From NCBI GenBank assembly GCA_011799875.1, contig CM022302.1, positions 527,076,228 to 527,140,227 on the forward strand: a DNA stretch of 64,000 bases. Direction: 5' to 3'. This stretch comes from Thinopyrum elongatum (taxonomy: Eukaryota > Streptophyta > Magnoliopsida > Poales > Poaceae). Below are positions 16,056 through 29,064 of the stretch, in pieces; the first letter of the stretch is position 1; the number at the start of each line of letters is the position of its first letter. Under the pieces are notes generated by a model that made no database searches, was not told where the DNA came from, and was given only the letters and a program-made list of their open reading frames with translations. Position numbers and translations under genes: made by a program.

Positions 16056-17970
16056 TCATAGTCTGGTTTCAAAACCATGCATATCTTGATGACATCGAAC
16101 AATGGCTGTCCTTGTTTCACAAAGGGTCTCTGTTAGGGAATGGACTTGTGTCTGGAGCGCAGATATAACATTATTTTGAGCTTGCATATCTTGATCATGA
16201 GGCAGTTTGGACGAGATTGCCTTAACAACCAACCCAGTATTACGCAAGAACGTGCTTTTGGCACTGTTAGTGGACAGGTACTGACCCACTGCAGCAAGAG
16301 GTGGCATTGCGGTTATAGTTGCCTCGTCACCTTCAGAAGGTGGCGGTTCCACCATTTGTTCCATAGCTTGATGAAAAGTTGAGTTTTTACATTAGTAGTA
16401 CCAGAACAGAAGATATTAAGGAGGCATCAAAACCAAACAAAATAGCTTTGGTCTATATACATAACTTATTCTGGTGAACCCGTGTAAAATATTAGTTGTA
16501 TTTTACTGCGAAGTACATAATAAAACCAGGTTCCAAACATATGACCATGTACCATGGCTAATGTATTGTCTATTTCTTCACATTGTATTGACAGCTAAGG
16601 ATAAAGAGACAAAGTTTATAATACGGTAAGCATAGTATGACATCATTCATATCACAAAACAACTGAGAACAGAAAAACATGCAATTGTAACGTTGTGTGG
16701 GCAAGTCCAGCACGGAACTAGATTACAGATCAAGATCAAAGGAACATCACTCCTCTCTTTTAAACCTTTTAAGGTGCAATGATAGGCTAAGACAATTGTG
16801 TATAAAATTGAAAAGAGTAATAGACATTGGCTGCAAATCATGCAGTTCAATGCACAAGTCAGAGTAAGTAGTAGTTAAAAGGCATGAGGATTAAGGACTT
16901 AGAACAGCGGCTTTGACTGGTGTAGTCATGCCCTTCGTCTTGCTGGTGTGACAGTCCTTGAAGATTTGCACAGAATTTGGTTCAGGTATTTTTTGGTCCT
17001 TGTGGGCTTTCCTTTGCATTTGGAACAACTCAATATAGATCTGATAATATGGCACAGCGAAAAGAGTGAAACAGCAGCTAATTACAAGAGCCTCGCAGTG
17101 TGCAATATAGCGACGAGATCCTGTCGTCTGTTGGAATTTCACTTTCGTACGGTTGGCCTTGTTCTTTGACAGTTCACCTACAAGAAGGTAGATTTGTGAG
17201 GCACATGCGTAAATAGGAGTTCAACATGTGATCTAATCACATATATATAAAGTACTTGATACTTTGGATCAGACCAGTGTTTAACAAGGCCTCTCCAGTC
17301 TTCATCCGATATATTTTCCACTGGAGATGTTTGGGCAAGTTCACTGTTAGCCTTGCCTTCAAAGTGAGCTTTCCTCAAGTTATACCGATACTGTCGTAGA
17401 GCAGACTTGAAAACATGGGTGCAAGCTTGTCTGGTTGCATCATCTTGGCTATCCAACTTGAACCTCATCTGTTGAAAATTATGGGAGTCTAATTATCAGC
17501 AACCTAAAAAGTATGGGACAGAGCAAGACGATATTACTAGTTTCCATACATAACCATACGTATAGATAAATGGTCGAGGAAGGTGTTGAACTGGGTTTCG
17601 TCTTTGTCATTCCTGTAATGAATCCATGTTGAGAGGATGCGTGCATGACACCTAACGGCAACCGCTGCCTCTGATACTAACTTGGCTGACTCTGTAGCAT
17701 CACGTGGCCTTTTTAAACCTGCCTCAAAACGGATCTCCATTCTTCCTCCTCTAGATTTAGTTTACCTATCGAGCATTATCCCTGATGTTTGTTTCCTCTT
17801 GCGCCTAGGTACCAGTCCAACAATGAACATAGGAAGTGTTAGTGTACATCATACTGTAGACTACATATAAAGAAGCATGCAACTATAACTTGACTCCAGC
17901 AACTACCTTCTTGTTGTTGAAGCTCACAAGGTTCATTTGATCTTGCCAACTCGTCTTGTGTCAAGAGTGC

Positions 17971-19589
17971 TGCTACCTCTTGAGCTTGCGTTGGTTTTTC
18001 CCTTGAAGAGAAAGGGTGATGCAGCAAAGTAGAGTAAGTATTTCCCTCAATTTTGTGAAAACCAAGGTATCAATCCAGTAGGGGACAACGCGCAAGCCAC
18101 CGAATACCTGCACAAACAAACACCAACTTGCACCCAACGCGATAAAGGGGTTGTCAATCCCTTCACGGTTATTTGCAAAGTGAGATCTGATAGAGATGGA
18201 TAAACGGTAAAGTAATATTTTTGGTATTTTTGGTTTATGGAACGGAAAGTAAAAGATTGCAAAGAAAGTAAATAGGAAACTAAAATTGTAGATCAAAAAC
18301 TTATATGATGGAAAGTAGAAGATTGTATGATGGAAAATAGACCCAAGGGCCATAGGTTTCACTAGAGGCTTCTCTCAAGATAGAAAATAATACGGTGGGT
18401 GAACAAATTACTGCCGAGCAATTGATAGAAAAGTGCAAAGTTATGACGATATCTAAGCCAATGATCATGAATATAGGCATCACGTCCTTGTCAAGTAGAC
18501 CGAAACGATTCTGCATCTACTACTATTACTCCACACATCGACCGACTCTTGCCTGCATCTAGAGTATTAAGTTCATGAAGAACAGAGTAACACATTAAGT
18601 AAGATGACATGATGTAGAGGAATTAACTCAAGAAATATGATGAAAACCCCATCTTTTTATCCTCGATGGCAACAATACAATACGTGCCTTGCTGCCCCTG
18701 CTGTCACTGGGAAAGGACACCGTAAGATTGAACCCAAAGCTAAGCACTTCTCCCATTGCAAGAAAAACCTATCTAGTTGGCCAAACCAAATCGATAGTTC
18801 GAAGAGACTTGCAAAGATATCAAATCATGCATAAAAGAATTCAGAGGAGATTCAAATAATATTCATAGATAAGCTGATCATAAACCCACAATTCATCGGA
18901 TCTCGGCAAACACACCGCAAAAGAGTATTACATCGAATAGATCTCCAAGAACATCGAGGAGAACTTTGTATTGAGAATCAAAGAGAGAGAAAAAGCCATC
19001 TAGCTACTAGCTATGGACCCGTAGGTCTGAGGTAAACTACTCACGCTTCATCGGAGAGGCAATGGTGTTGATGTAGAAGCCCTCCGTGATCGAATCCCCC
19101 TTCGGCAGGACGCCGAAAAAGGCCCCTAGATGGGATCTCACGGGTACAGAAGGTTGCGGCGGTGGAAAAGTGGTTTCGTGGCTCCCCTGATAAGTTTTGG
19201 GGTATTTGAGAATATATAGGCGAAGGAACTAGGTCGGTGGAGTCACGAGGGGCCCACAAGGGTGGGGGGGTGCCCTACCCCCTGGGCGCGCCATCCAACC
19301 TTGTGGCCGCCTCGTGGCTTTCCTGACATGCACTCCAAGTCCTCTGGATGTCTTTTGGTCCAAGAAAAATCATCGCAAAAGTTTTATTCCGTTTGGACTC
19401 CGTTTGGTATTCCTTTTCTGCGAAACTCTAAAACAAGGAAAAAAAACAGGAGCTGGCACTGGGCTCTAGGTTAATAGGTTAGTCCCAAATATCATATAAA
19501 ATAGCATATTAATGCATATAAAACACCCAAAACAAATAATATAATAGCATGGAACAATCAAAAATTATAGATACGTTGGAGACGTATCA
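17971..19589 (-). repeat. 3' LTR of the tRNA-Asp element
   Basis: Left copy. It matches the right copy over its full length apart from point changes and short indels (for example gaagagaaaggg against gaagaggaaaggg). Confidence 0.93.
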
Positions 19590-22348
19590 AGCATCCCCAA
19601 GCTTAATTCCTGCTCATCCTCGAGTAGGTAAATGATAAAAACAGATTTTTTGATGTGGAATGCTACCTAACATATTTATCCACGTAATTCTCTTTATAGT
19701 GGCATGAATGTTCAGATCCGTACGATTCAAAACAAAAGTTTAATATTGACATAAAAACAATAATACTTCAAGCATACTAACAAGATAATTATGTCTTCTC
19801 AAAATAACATGGCCAAAGAAAGCTTATCCCTAGAAAATCATATAGTCTGGCTATGCTCCATCTTCATCACACAAAATACTCAAATCATGCACAACCCCGG
19901 TTTTGGCCAAGCAATTGTTTGATACTCTAGTATTCTTAAACTTTTTCAACTTTCACACAATACATGAGCGTGAGCCATGGACATAGCACTATGGGTGGAA
20001 TAGAAGGTGGTTGTGGAGAAGACAAAAAGAAGGAGATAGTCTCACATCAACTAGGCGTATCAACGGGCTATGGAGATGACCATCAATAGATATCAATGTG
20101 AGTGAGTAGGGATTGCCATGCAACGGAGACCCTAGAGCTATAAGTTTATGAAAGCTCAAAAAGAAACTAAGTGGGTGTGCATCCAACTTGCTTACTCATG
20201 AAGACCTAGGGCAATTTGAGGAAGCCCATCATTGGAATATACAAGCCAAGTTCTATAATGAAAAATTCCCACTAGTATTTGAAAGTGACAACATAGGAGA
20301 CTCTCTATCATGAAGATCATGGTACTACTTTGAAGCACAAGTATGGAAAAAGGATAGTAACATTGCCCCTTCTCTCTTTTTCTCTCATTTTTTTCCTTTT
20401 TTTCTTCCCTTTTTTTCTTTTTTTTTCTTTCTCTTTTTTTTCTTTTCCTCACATGGGACAATGCTCTAATAATGAATATCATCATACTTCTATTTACTTA
20501 CAACTCAAAAATTACAACTCGATACCAGAACAAAATATGACTCTATATGAATGCCTCCGGCGGAATACCGGGATGTGCAATGAATCAAGAGTGACATGTA
20601 TGAAAGAATTATGAACGGTGGCTTTGCCACAAATATGATGTCAACTACATGATCATGCAAAGCAATATGACAATGATGATGCGTGTCATAATAAATGGAA
20701 CGGTGGAAAGTTGCATGGCAATATATCTCGGAATGGCTATGGAAATGCCATAATAGGTAGGTATGATGGCTGTTTTGAGGAAGGTATATGGTTGGTTTAT
20801 GGTACCAGCAAAAATTGCGCGGTACTAGAGAGGCTAGCAAAGGTGGAAGGATGAGAGTGCGTATAATCCATGGACTCAACATTAGTCAGAAAGAACGCAC
20901 ATACTTATTGCAAAAATCTATTAGTCATAGAAACAAAGTACTAGATGCATGCTCCTAGGGGAAGGGTTGGTAGGAGTTAACCATCGCGCGATCCCGACCT
21001 CCACACAAAGGATGACAATCAAAAAATAAATCATGCCCCGACTTCATCACATAACGGTTCACCATACGTGCATGCTACGGGACTCACAAACTTTAACACA
21101 AGTATTTGTCATATTCACAACTACTCACTAGCATGACTCTAATATCACCATCTTCATATCTCAAAACAATCATAAGGAATCAAACTTCTCATAGTATTCA
21201 ATGCACTTTATATGAAAGTTTTTATTATATCCCTCTTGGATGCCTATCATATTAGGACTAATTTTATAACCAAAGCAAATTACCATGCTGTTTTAAAGAA
21301 TCTCAAAATAATATAAGTGAAGTGTGAGAGTTCATCAATTTCTATAAAATAAAACACCGCTGTGCTCTAAAAAGATATAAGTGAAGCACTAGAGCAAATT
21401 TGCCTAGCTCAAAAGATATAAGTGAAGCACAAAGAGTATTCTAATAAATGATGATTCATGCGTGTCTCTCTCAAAAGGTGTGTACAGCAAGGATGATTGT
21501 GGCAAACTAAAAAGCACAGACTCAAATCATACAAGACGCTCCAAGAAAAACACATATCATGTGGTGAATAAAAATATAGCCTCAAGTAAAGTTACCGATA
21601 GACGAAGACGAAAGAGGGGATGCCTTCCGGGGCATCCCCAAGCTTAGGCTCTTAGTTGTCCTTGCATATTACCTTGGGGTGCCTTGGGTATTCCCAAGCT
21701 TAGGCTCTTGCCACTCCTTATTCCATAGTCCATCAAATCCTTACTCAAAACTTGAAATCTTCACAACACAAAACTCAACAGAAAATCTCATAAGCTCCGT
21801 TAGTATAAGAAAATAAATCATCACTTTTGGTACTGTTGTGAACTCATTATTTATTTATATTGGTGTAATATATACTGTATTCCTACTTTTCCATGGTTCA
21901 TACCCCCCGATATTACCCATAGATTCATCAAAATAAGCAAACAACTCATAGAAAACAGAATCTGTCAAAAACAGAACAGTCTGCGAAGATCCGAATTGTT
22001 CTAATACTTATATAACTCCAAAAATTCTGAAAAATTGGATAGACATATGAAATTTTTATGTAAATCTCACGTAAAATATTCAGGGTTTTTCAACCCTCCA
22101 GTGAATTATTAAAATTCTATGACTGGACGCAAAAGTTTCTGTTTTTCAGCAAGATCAAATCAACTATCACCGTAAGCAATCCCAAAGGTTTTACTTGGCA
22201 CAAACACTAATTAAAACATAAAACCACATCTAACCAGAGGCTAGATGAATTATTTATTGAAAAACAGCAAAGAAAAATATTGGGTTGTCTCCCAACAAGC
22301 GCTTTTCTTTAAAGCCTTTTAGCTAGGCATTGATAATTTCAGTGATGC
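19590..22348. other. non-coding 3' interior of the tRNA-Asp element
   Basis: No protein motif is visible. It contains a polypyrimidine tract of about 90 bases (20362-20450) and several copies of the phrase gcatccccaagctt, also found at the polypurine tract beside the LTR (19591, 21631, and 22931 in the ORF part; a variant at 21687). Confidence 0.6.
20362..20450 (+). repeat. polypyrimidine (T/C) tract
   Basis: About 90 bases almost entirely T and C (ctttttctctcatttttttc...). On the sense (minus) strand of the element it is a long purine run. The plus ORF 20330-20614 and minus ORF 20192-20485 through it are simple-sequence artefacts. Confidence 0.85.
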
Positions 22349-23182
22349 TCACACAAGAGAGAAGAATTCAAGCACAAAGAGAGCATCATAAAACACGTGA
22401 CAAACACATCTAAGTCTAACATACTTCCTATGCATAGGCATTTTATAAGAAAACAAATTATCAAGGCAAGCAAAAACTAGCATATGCAAGGAAGAAGAAA
22501 GAGACGATAGCAATCTCAACATGAAGAGAGGTAATTTAGTAACATAAAAATTTCTACAACCATATTTTCCTCTCTCATAATAATTACATGTAGGATCATA
22601 AGAAAATTCAGCAATATAGCTATCACATAACATATTCTCAACACGATCCACATGCATGCGAAGTTGACACTCTTCCAAAATAGTGGGATTAACATTAACT
22701 AAAGTCATGACCTCTCCAAACCCACTTTTATCAACAATTTCATAATATTGAACATTCTCCAAATATGTGGGATCTAAAGTTGACAATCTTCTAAACCCAC
22801 TTTCAATATTATTGCAAAAATTATTATCAATCTCATATTCATCATGGGGCTTAAATAAATTTTTAAGATCATAAGATGAATGACCCCAATCATGATCATT
22901 GCAACAAGTAGTGGAAATAGCAAAACTAGCATCCCCAAGCTTGGGGTTTTGCATAATATTAGCACCATTGACATTAATAGAATTTATAACAACATCATTG
23001 CAATCGTGCTTTTTATTCAAAGATCTATCGTGAATCACTTCATAAAGCACTTCATCACAATTTTCAGATTCACGGATTTTAAGCAAAACTTCATAAAGAT
23101 AATCTAGTGCACTCAACTCACTAGCAATTTGTTCAACATAATTGGATCTCTTAAAAAGCTTAGCAAGTGGATGAGGATCCAT
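22349..23182 (-). CDS. 277-residue ORF of unknown function in the tRNA-Asp element
   Basis: The ORF starts MDPHPLAKLFKRSNYVEQIA shortly after the primer site, where gag would normally begin, and stays open for 277 codons in AT-rich sequence. No zinc knuckle, protease or RT motif is present. The middle is acidic and Asn-rich; residues about 215-277 are hydrophobic and Cys-rich (KLPLFMLRLLSSLSSSLHML), with one or two possible membrane segments. I recall related ORFs in other Triticeae repeats but know no function. It could be a degenerate gag replacement or a captured host sequence. Confidence 0.5.
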   Translation of the reverse strand: MDPHPLAKLFKRSNYVEQIASELSALDYLYEVLLKIRESENCDEVLYEVIHDRSLNKKHDCNDVVINSINVNGANIMQNPKLGDASFAISTTCCNDHDWGHSSYDLKNLFKPHDEYEIDNNFCNNIESGFRRLSTLDPTYLENVQYYEIVDKSGFGEVMTLVNVNPTILEECQLRMHVDRVENMLCDSYIAEFSYDPTCNYYERGKYGCRNFYVTKLPLFMLRLLSSLSSSLHMLVFACLDNLFSYKMPMHRKYVRLRCVCHVFYDALFVLEFFSLV

Positions 23183-23427
23183 AAGCTTTGGTTCTGATTT
23201 TCAATAAACACACAATTTTACCAATCGAACAAGCAAACAAACCAAATAAGACATAAGGGCAAACGGAAAGAAGGCGAACGGAAGAAGGGCGAATAAAAAG
23301 GCAAATCTTTTCGAAAATCGTTTTAGAAGCGGGGGAGAGGAAAACGAGAGGCAAATGGCGAATAATGTAATGCAAGAGATGAGAGTTTTATGATGGGTAC
23401 TTGGTATGTCTTGACTTGGCGTAGATC

Positions 23428-23445
23428 TCCCCGGCAACGGCGCCA
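23428..23445 (-). other. primer-binding site, tRNA-Asp
   Basis: The plus strand reads tccccggcaacggcgcca, identical to my memory of the 3' end of plant tRNA-Asp(GUC) with CCA, so the minus strand is its complement. It lies 11 bases inside the 5' LTR and fixes element orientation. Confidence 0.85.
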
Positions 23446-23456
23446 GAAATTCTTCC

Positions 23457-25075
23457 TGCTACCTCTTGAGCTTGCATTAGTTTTTCCCTTGAAGAGGAAA
23501 GGGTGATGCAGCAAAGTAGAGTAAGTATTTCCCTCAGTTTTGAGAACCAAGGTATCAATCCAGTAGGAGATAACGCGCAAGCCACCGAATACCTGCACAA
23601 ACAAACACCAACTTGCACCCAACGCGATAAAGGGGTTGTCAATCCCTTCACGGTTATTTGCAAAGTGAGATCTGATAGATATGGATAAACGGTAAAGTAA
23701 TATTTTTGGTATTTTTGGTTTATGGAACGGAAAGGAAAAGATTGCAAAGAAAGTAAATAGGAAACTAAAATTGTGGATCAAAAACTTATATGATGGAAAG
23801 TAGAAGATTGTATGATGGAAAATAGACCCAGGGGCCATAGGTTTCACTAGAGGCTTCTCTCAAGATAGAAAATAATACGGTGGGTGAACAAATTACTGCC
23901 GAGCAATTGATAGAAAAGTGCAAAGTTATGACGATATCTAAGCCAATGATCATGAATATAGGCATCACGTCCTTGTCAAGTAGACCGAAACGATTCTGCA
24001 TCTACTACTATTACTCCACACATCGACCGACTCTTGCCTGCATCTAGAGTATTAAGTTCATGAAGAACAGAGTAACACATTAAGTAAGATGACATGATGT
24101 AGAGGAATTAACTCAAGAAATATGATGAAAACCGCATCTTTTTATCCTCGATGGCAACAATACAATACGTGCCTTGCTGCCCCTGCTGTCACTGGGAAAG
24201 GACACTGCAAGATTGAACCCAAAGCTAAGCACTTCTCCCATTGCAAGAAAAACCAATCTAGTTGGCCAAACCGAATCGATAGTTCGAAGCGACTTGCAAA
24301 GATATCAAATCATGCATAAAAGAATTCAGAGGAGATTCAAATAATATTCATAGATAAGCTGATCATAAACCCACAATTCATCGGATCTCGGCAAACACAC
24401 CGCAAAAGAGTATTACATCGAATAGATCTCCAAGAACATCGAGGAGAACTTTGTATTGAGAATCAAAGAGAGAGAAAAAGCCATCTAACTACTAGCTATG
24501 GACCCGTAGGTCTGAGGTAAACTACTCACGCTTCATCGGAGAGGCAATGGTGTTGATGTAGAAGCCCTCCGTGATCGAATCCCCCTCCGGCAGGACGCTG
24601 GAAAAGGCCCCTAGATGGGATCTCACGGGTACAGAAGGTTGCGGCGGTGGAAAAGTGGTTTCGTGGCTCCCCTGATAAGTTTTGGGGTATTTGAGAATAT
24701 ATAGGCGAAGGAACTAGGTCGGTGGAGTCACAAGGGGCCCACAAGGGTGGGGGGCGCGCCGTACCCCCCTGGGCGCGCCCTCCAACCTTGTGGCCGCCTC
24801 GTGGCTTTCCTGACGTGCACTCCAAGTCCTCTGGATGTCTTCTGGTCCAAGAAAAATCATCGTGAAAGTTTTATTCTGTTTGGACTCCATTTGGTATTCC
24901 TTTTCGGTGAAACTCTAAAACAAGGAAAAAAACAGGAACTGGCACTGGGCTCTAGGTTAATAGGTTAGTCCCAAAAATCATTTAAAATAGCATATTAATG
25001 CATATAAAACATGCAAAACAGATAATATAATAGCATGGAACAATCAAAAATTATAGATACGTTGGAGACGTATCC
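23457..25075 (-). repeat. 5' LTR of the tRNA-Asp element
   Basis: Right copy, upstream in element orientation because the primer-binding site directly follows it on the minus strand. Confidence 0.93.
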
Positions 25076-25419
25076 AGTGCTTCGAAAGTAGTGTCAGGTG
25101 GCAAGGGAGCTTGAGAACGTGCTGCTAGCTGAGTTGACAAACGAGTAACTCGTGCCGCTGGTGGTACTGTGGAAGGTGTTGCAACAACTAGGGTTGTCAC
25201 TGCTTGTTTTGTGGCATCTATTAGTTTCTGTTTGGCTTGTTTTGCAGCTCGTGTAGCACGGGATACCGCGTTTGTACAATTTTCCAGTGGACTTTGACCT
25301 TCTATTGCACCATCAGTACCAGCAGATTTTGCATAATTCTTCCGCTTCCGTTTTCGTGTGTCCTCAGTACTAACACCATCCCCTGCCATTCTGTGTTCCT
25401 TCCTCTTTCTCTGTGCCAT

Positions 25420-28100
25420 GTTAAGTCAAGCCGACAAGAAAAAGGAATAAAAATTTAGTTCTTCAGAACAAATTGATGCGTGATACAGACGAACTGAACT
25501 TTGATGTTAGACAACCACATGATAGGAGGATGTAATATGTACGAAAAACAGGACGGCATGAGATAATCAGAACTATGATGTGTAAACTAAGCAGAAGGCA
25601 TTTCAATAAATTAGAAGCAATGCAATGGAAGGTAGACACCATATGAAAGATGCAACAAATATTGCTCTGCCAAGTTAACAGTGTCTCATCATAACTGCCG
25701 TTTAAACAAATGTGAAGCAGTACAACTAATCAATCATATGCAAGATGCAAACAACATCACACTACCAAGTTAAAGGTCTCTCATCATTAGTGCCATTGCA
25801 TATTCACAGCTTATGATGTGTAAACTAAGCAGAAGGCATTTAAACAAATTAGAAGCAATGAAAGCTAGACACCTTATGTAGGACGCAACGAATATCACTC
25901 TACCAAGTTAAAACTGTCTCGTCATTAGTGCCATTTCAACAAATTAGTAGTACAAGCTAGAAAATAATGCGAGATGTAAACTATATCAGACTCCCAAGTT
26001 AAATGTGTCTTGTGAAAAGTGATTGTTGCAGGTTACACAACAGTAGTACTTTGATGTAAGAACATGGTGTGATAGACAGATATTGTATGTTCCAGAAACA
26101 GGAACACATGTCTTATTCACAAGTATAATGTGTAAAGTAAGCAGATGGAATTCAACAAAATTAGAAGCAATACAAGCTAGACATCATACATAACATGCAA
26201 CCACATATAACAGTGCCATGTTAGAGGGAGCACCTGTGATCGTGGACAAGGGGGGACGTGCTCATCATCAACACAGCTACGTTGAGTGTCTATGCATGTG
26301 TTGTCTTTCAAATCTTGTTGGGGGGATGGCGGAGTAGAATGTGTAGAGGCCCTCCGTTTGGAAGAAGCACCTTTATCCACTGTCTTGCTAATTTCCTTTT
26401 GCTTTATTGATTTTGTATTGTCAAGTAAAACCGACAAGAAAAAGCAATAAAATTCACTCTTCAGAACTCATTCATGCATGATACTGACAATCACTACCTT
26501 GATGTAAGGCAAACACATGATACGAGGATGGAATATGTACGAAAAATAGGACGGCATGGCATATTCACAACTATTTGTGTAAACTAAGCAGAAGTAATTT
26601 AATCAAATTACAAGCAATACAAGCTAGGCACCGTATGCAACATGCAAGACAATATCACACTGCCAAGCTAGAGAAAGCACCTGGGATGCCGGTTTCGCCG
26701 GAAGACCGCGCGCCATCAGTCCCTGCCTTATTTTTTTCCTTCCTATTTCTTAATTGTATTGCCTTGTCAAGTCAAACCCACAAGAAAAATGAATAAAAAA
26801 TTTCTTTTCAGAACTCATTGATGCAAGATGGTGACGAGCACTACTTTAATGTAAGCCGACCGTATGATAGGATGATTGAATGTGTAAGAAAAAAGTACAG
26901 CATTGCATATTCACAGCTATGATGTGTAAACTAAGCAGAAGGCATTTCAACAAATTAGAAGCAATGAAAGCTAGACACCATATGAAAGATGCAACGAATA
27001 TCACTCTACCAAGTTAAAACTGTCTCGCCATAAGTGCCATTTCAACAAATTAGAAGTAGTACAAGCTAGAAAAGAATGCGAGATGTAACCTATATCACAC
27101 TCCCAAGTTAAACGTGTCTTATGATAAGTGATTATTGCAGGTTACACAATAGTAGTACTTTGATGTAAGAACATGGTGTGATAGACAGATATTGTATGTT
27201 CTAGAAACAGGAACACGTGTCTTATTCACAAGTATAATGTGTAAAGTAAGCAGATGGAATTCAACAAAATTAGAAGCAATACAAGCTAGACATCATACAT
27301 AACATGCAACCACATATAACAGTGCCAAGTTAGAGGGAGCACCTGGGATGGTGCACTAGGGGAGACGTGTTCATCATAAATACAGCTACGTTGAGTGTCT
27401 ATGCATGTGTTGTCTTACAAATCTTCTTGGGGGGTGACGGAGTAGAATCTGTAGAGGCCCTCCGTTTGGAAGGAGCACCTTTATCCACTACCTTGCTAAT
27501 TTCTTTCCGCTTTATTGATTTTGAATTGTCAAGTAAAACTGACAAGAAAAAGCAATAAAATGCACTCTTCAGAACTCATTCATGCATGATACTGACAATC
27601 ACTACTTTGATGTAAGGCAAACACATGATACCAGGATGGAATATGTACGAAAAATAGGACGGCATGGCATATTCACAACTATTTGTGTAAACTAAGCAGT
27701 AGCCATTTCAACAAATAAGAAGCAATGCAAGCTAGACACCACATGAAAGATGCAACCAATATGACTCTGCCAAGTTAAAAGCGTCCCATCATAAATGGCG
27801 TTTCAACAAATTAGAAGCAGCGCATGCTATAAATCATATGAAAGATGCAACCAATATCACACTGCATGTACTAAAGGTGTCTCGTCATATTGATTGATGC
27901 GGGATACAAAAAAAACAGTAGTTTTATGTAAGGACATGCTTAATAGACAGATGTACTATGTACTAAAAACAGGAAGGCATGTCACATTAACAGGTATAAT
28001 GTATAAACTAAGTAGAATAGCACATGCAATTTAACCAGATTGGAAGAATTACAATCTAGACACCATATGCAACATGCAACAACATATCACACTGCCAAGT
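25420..28100 (-). repeat. about 1.1-kb tandem duplication with repeated exon in the Transposase_24-like gene
   Basis: Sequence from about 25810 to 26590 recurs at about 26917-27700, a period near 1,107-1,109 (for example tattgtatgtt at 26081 and 27190). More diverged copies continue to about 28750. Each unit has an intron-like part (aaactaagcagaaggcattt, gaagcaatacaagctagaca) and one short exon whose donor reads cag|GTGC on minus (ends near 26234, 26680, 27343, 28113, 28747). Exon peptides keep a shared ending (VDDEHVPPCPRSQ, VDDRISPTPPS, VDDLACHEPPSQ). Confidence 0.75.
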
Positions 28101-28448
28101 TAGAGCAAGCACCTACGATGGTGGTGTAGGGGAAATGCGGTCATCAACTACAGAGCTACGTTCACTATCTTCATCTAGCCTTGCTGTTTCTTGAGAATCA
28201 TGTGGGGAGGCTGACACTGCATTCTTTAAAAGAGCATCTTTTCTCACAGTAATCCGTGGGCTTGACTGTCTCATCATAAGTGATTGATGAGGGATACACA
28301 AGAACATTAGTTTGATGTAAGAACATGGTTAATAGACAGATGTACTAGTATGTACCTAAAACAGGAAGGCATGTCATATTCAAAGGTATAATGTGTAAGC
28401 TAAGCAGATGCAATTTAACCAAATTGGAAGCAATACAAGCTAGACATC

Positions 28449-28681
28449 TGGCTGGAGTGGTGAGCATGATCATTGAGGACCTGAGAGCCTGGTGGGAGGC
28501 GGGCTGCTTCGCCACCATCGTGGCTTTTTAGTTGGCTTCCAGGTGATGCCTGTCTGTGCTGGGCTTGTCACTGGCTCGGCCAGTGCCCTGACTAGCTATT
28601 TGTCTTCTGGTGCTCCCAGGATGGTGGTTCATGTAAAAAATATCTTTCCTTATCTTAATAAAGACCGACTTCGGCCTTTCG
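28449..28681 (+). mobile_element. 5'-truncated L1-type LINE tail
   Basis: The insert begins with the end of a LINE ORF2 (MIIEDLRAWWEAGCFATIVA, stop near 28530) and has a 3' UTR ending taataaagaccgacttcggc. A 17-base sequence, aatacaagctagacayc, flanks it at 28432-28448 and 28682-28698 with one mismatch: a typical LINE target duplication. It lies in an intron of the multiplied region of the Transposase_24-like gene, opposite to its transcription. Confidence 0.75.
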
Positions 28682-29064
28682 AATACAAGCTAGACACCAT
28701 ATGCAACATGCAACCACATATGACACCGCGAAGTTAAAGCAAGCACCTGGGATGGTGGTTCATGGCAAGCGAGATCATCAACTCTAGAGCTACGTTTACC
28801 GTCTCCATCCACTGACACTGCACCCTTTATAGCACTGAAACGTGTCTTGCCTAAGCCCGAAGAAAGCTGGAGCTGCTTCACTCTTTTATTTTGTGCTTCT
28901 ATCAATCGGTTGGCAGAGTCTGAAATACCCATGCATAAAAAAACAATAGTGAGAGTATGGATGAAGTGTGTCCAGAAGTAGTGCACTGTAAAAGTAGCAG
29001 ATAGCAGGTGGCTGAAAAATAAATGACAGGAGACATATGATAGCTCTACAACATTGCATGGCAA

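Larger units (their letters stand above)
17971..25075 (-). mobile_element. non-autonomous LTR retrotransposon with tRNA-Asp primer site
   Basis: Two 1,619-bp direct LTRs (17971-19589 and 23457-25075) enclose 3.87 kb. The element reads on minus: the primer site sits beside the right copy, and the purine tract (minus aagcttggggatgc) beside the left copy. Flanks have a perfect 5-bp duplication AGTGC (17966-17970 and 25076-25080). The LTR starts TGATACGTCTCCAACGTATC (first base changed in the right copy). By eye about 30-35 differences separate the LTRs, near 2%. The interior has no gag, protease, RT or integrase motifs, only one 277-codon ORF of unknown function, so it would rely on another element. 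It resembles short gypsy-type derivatives common in Triticeae; I do not name the family. Confidence 0.92.

Noticed and set aside
20192..20614. ORFs on both strands with poly-Phe or poly-Lys/Glu
   Set aside because: Produced by the polypyrimidine tract in the LTR element interior.
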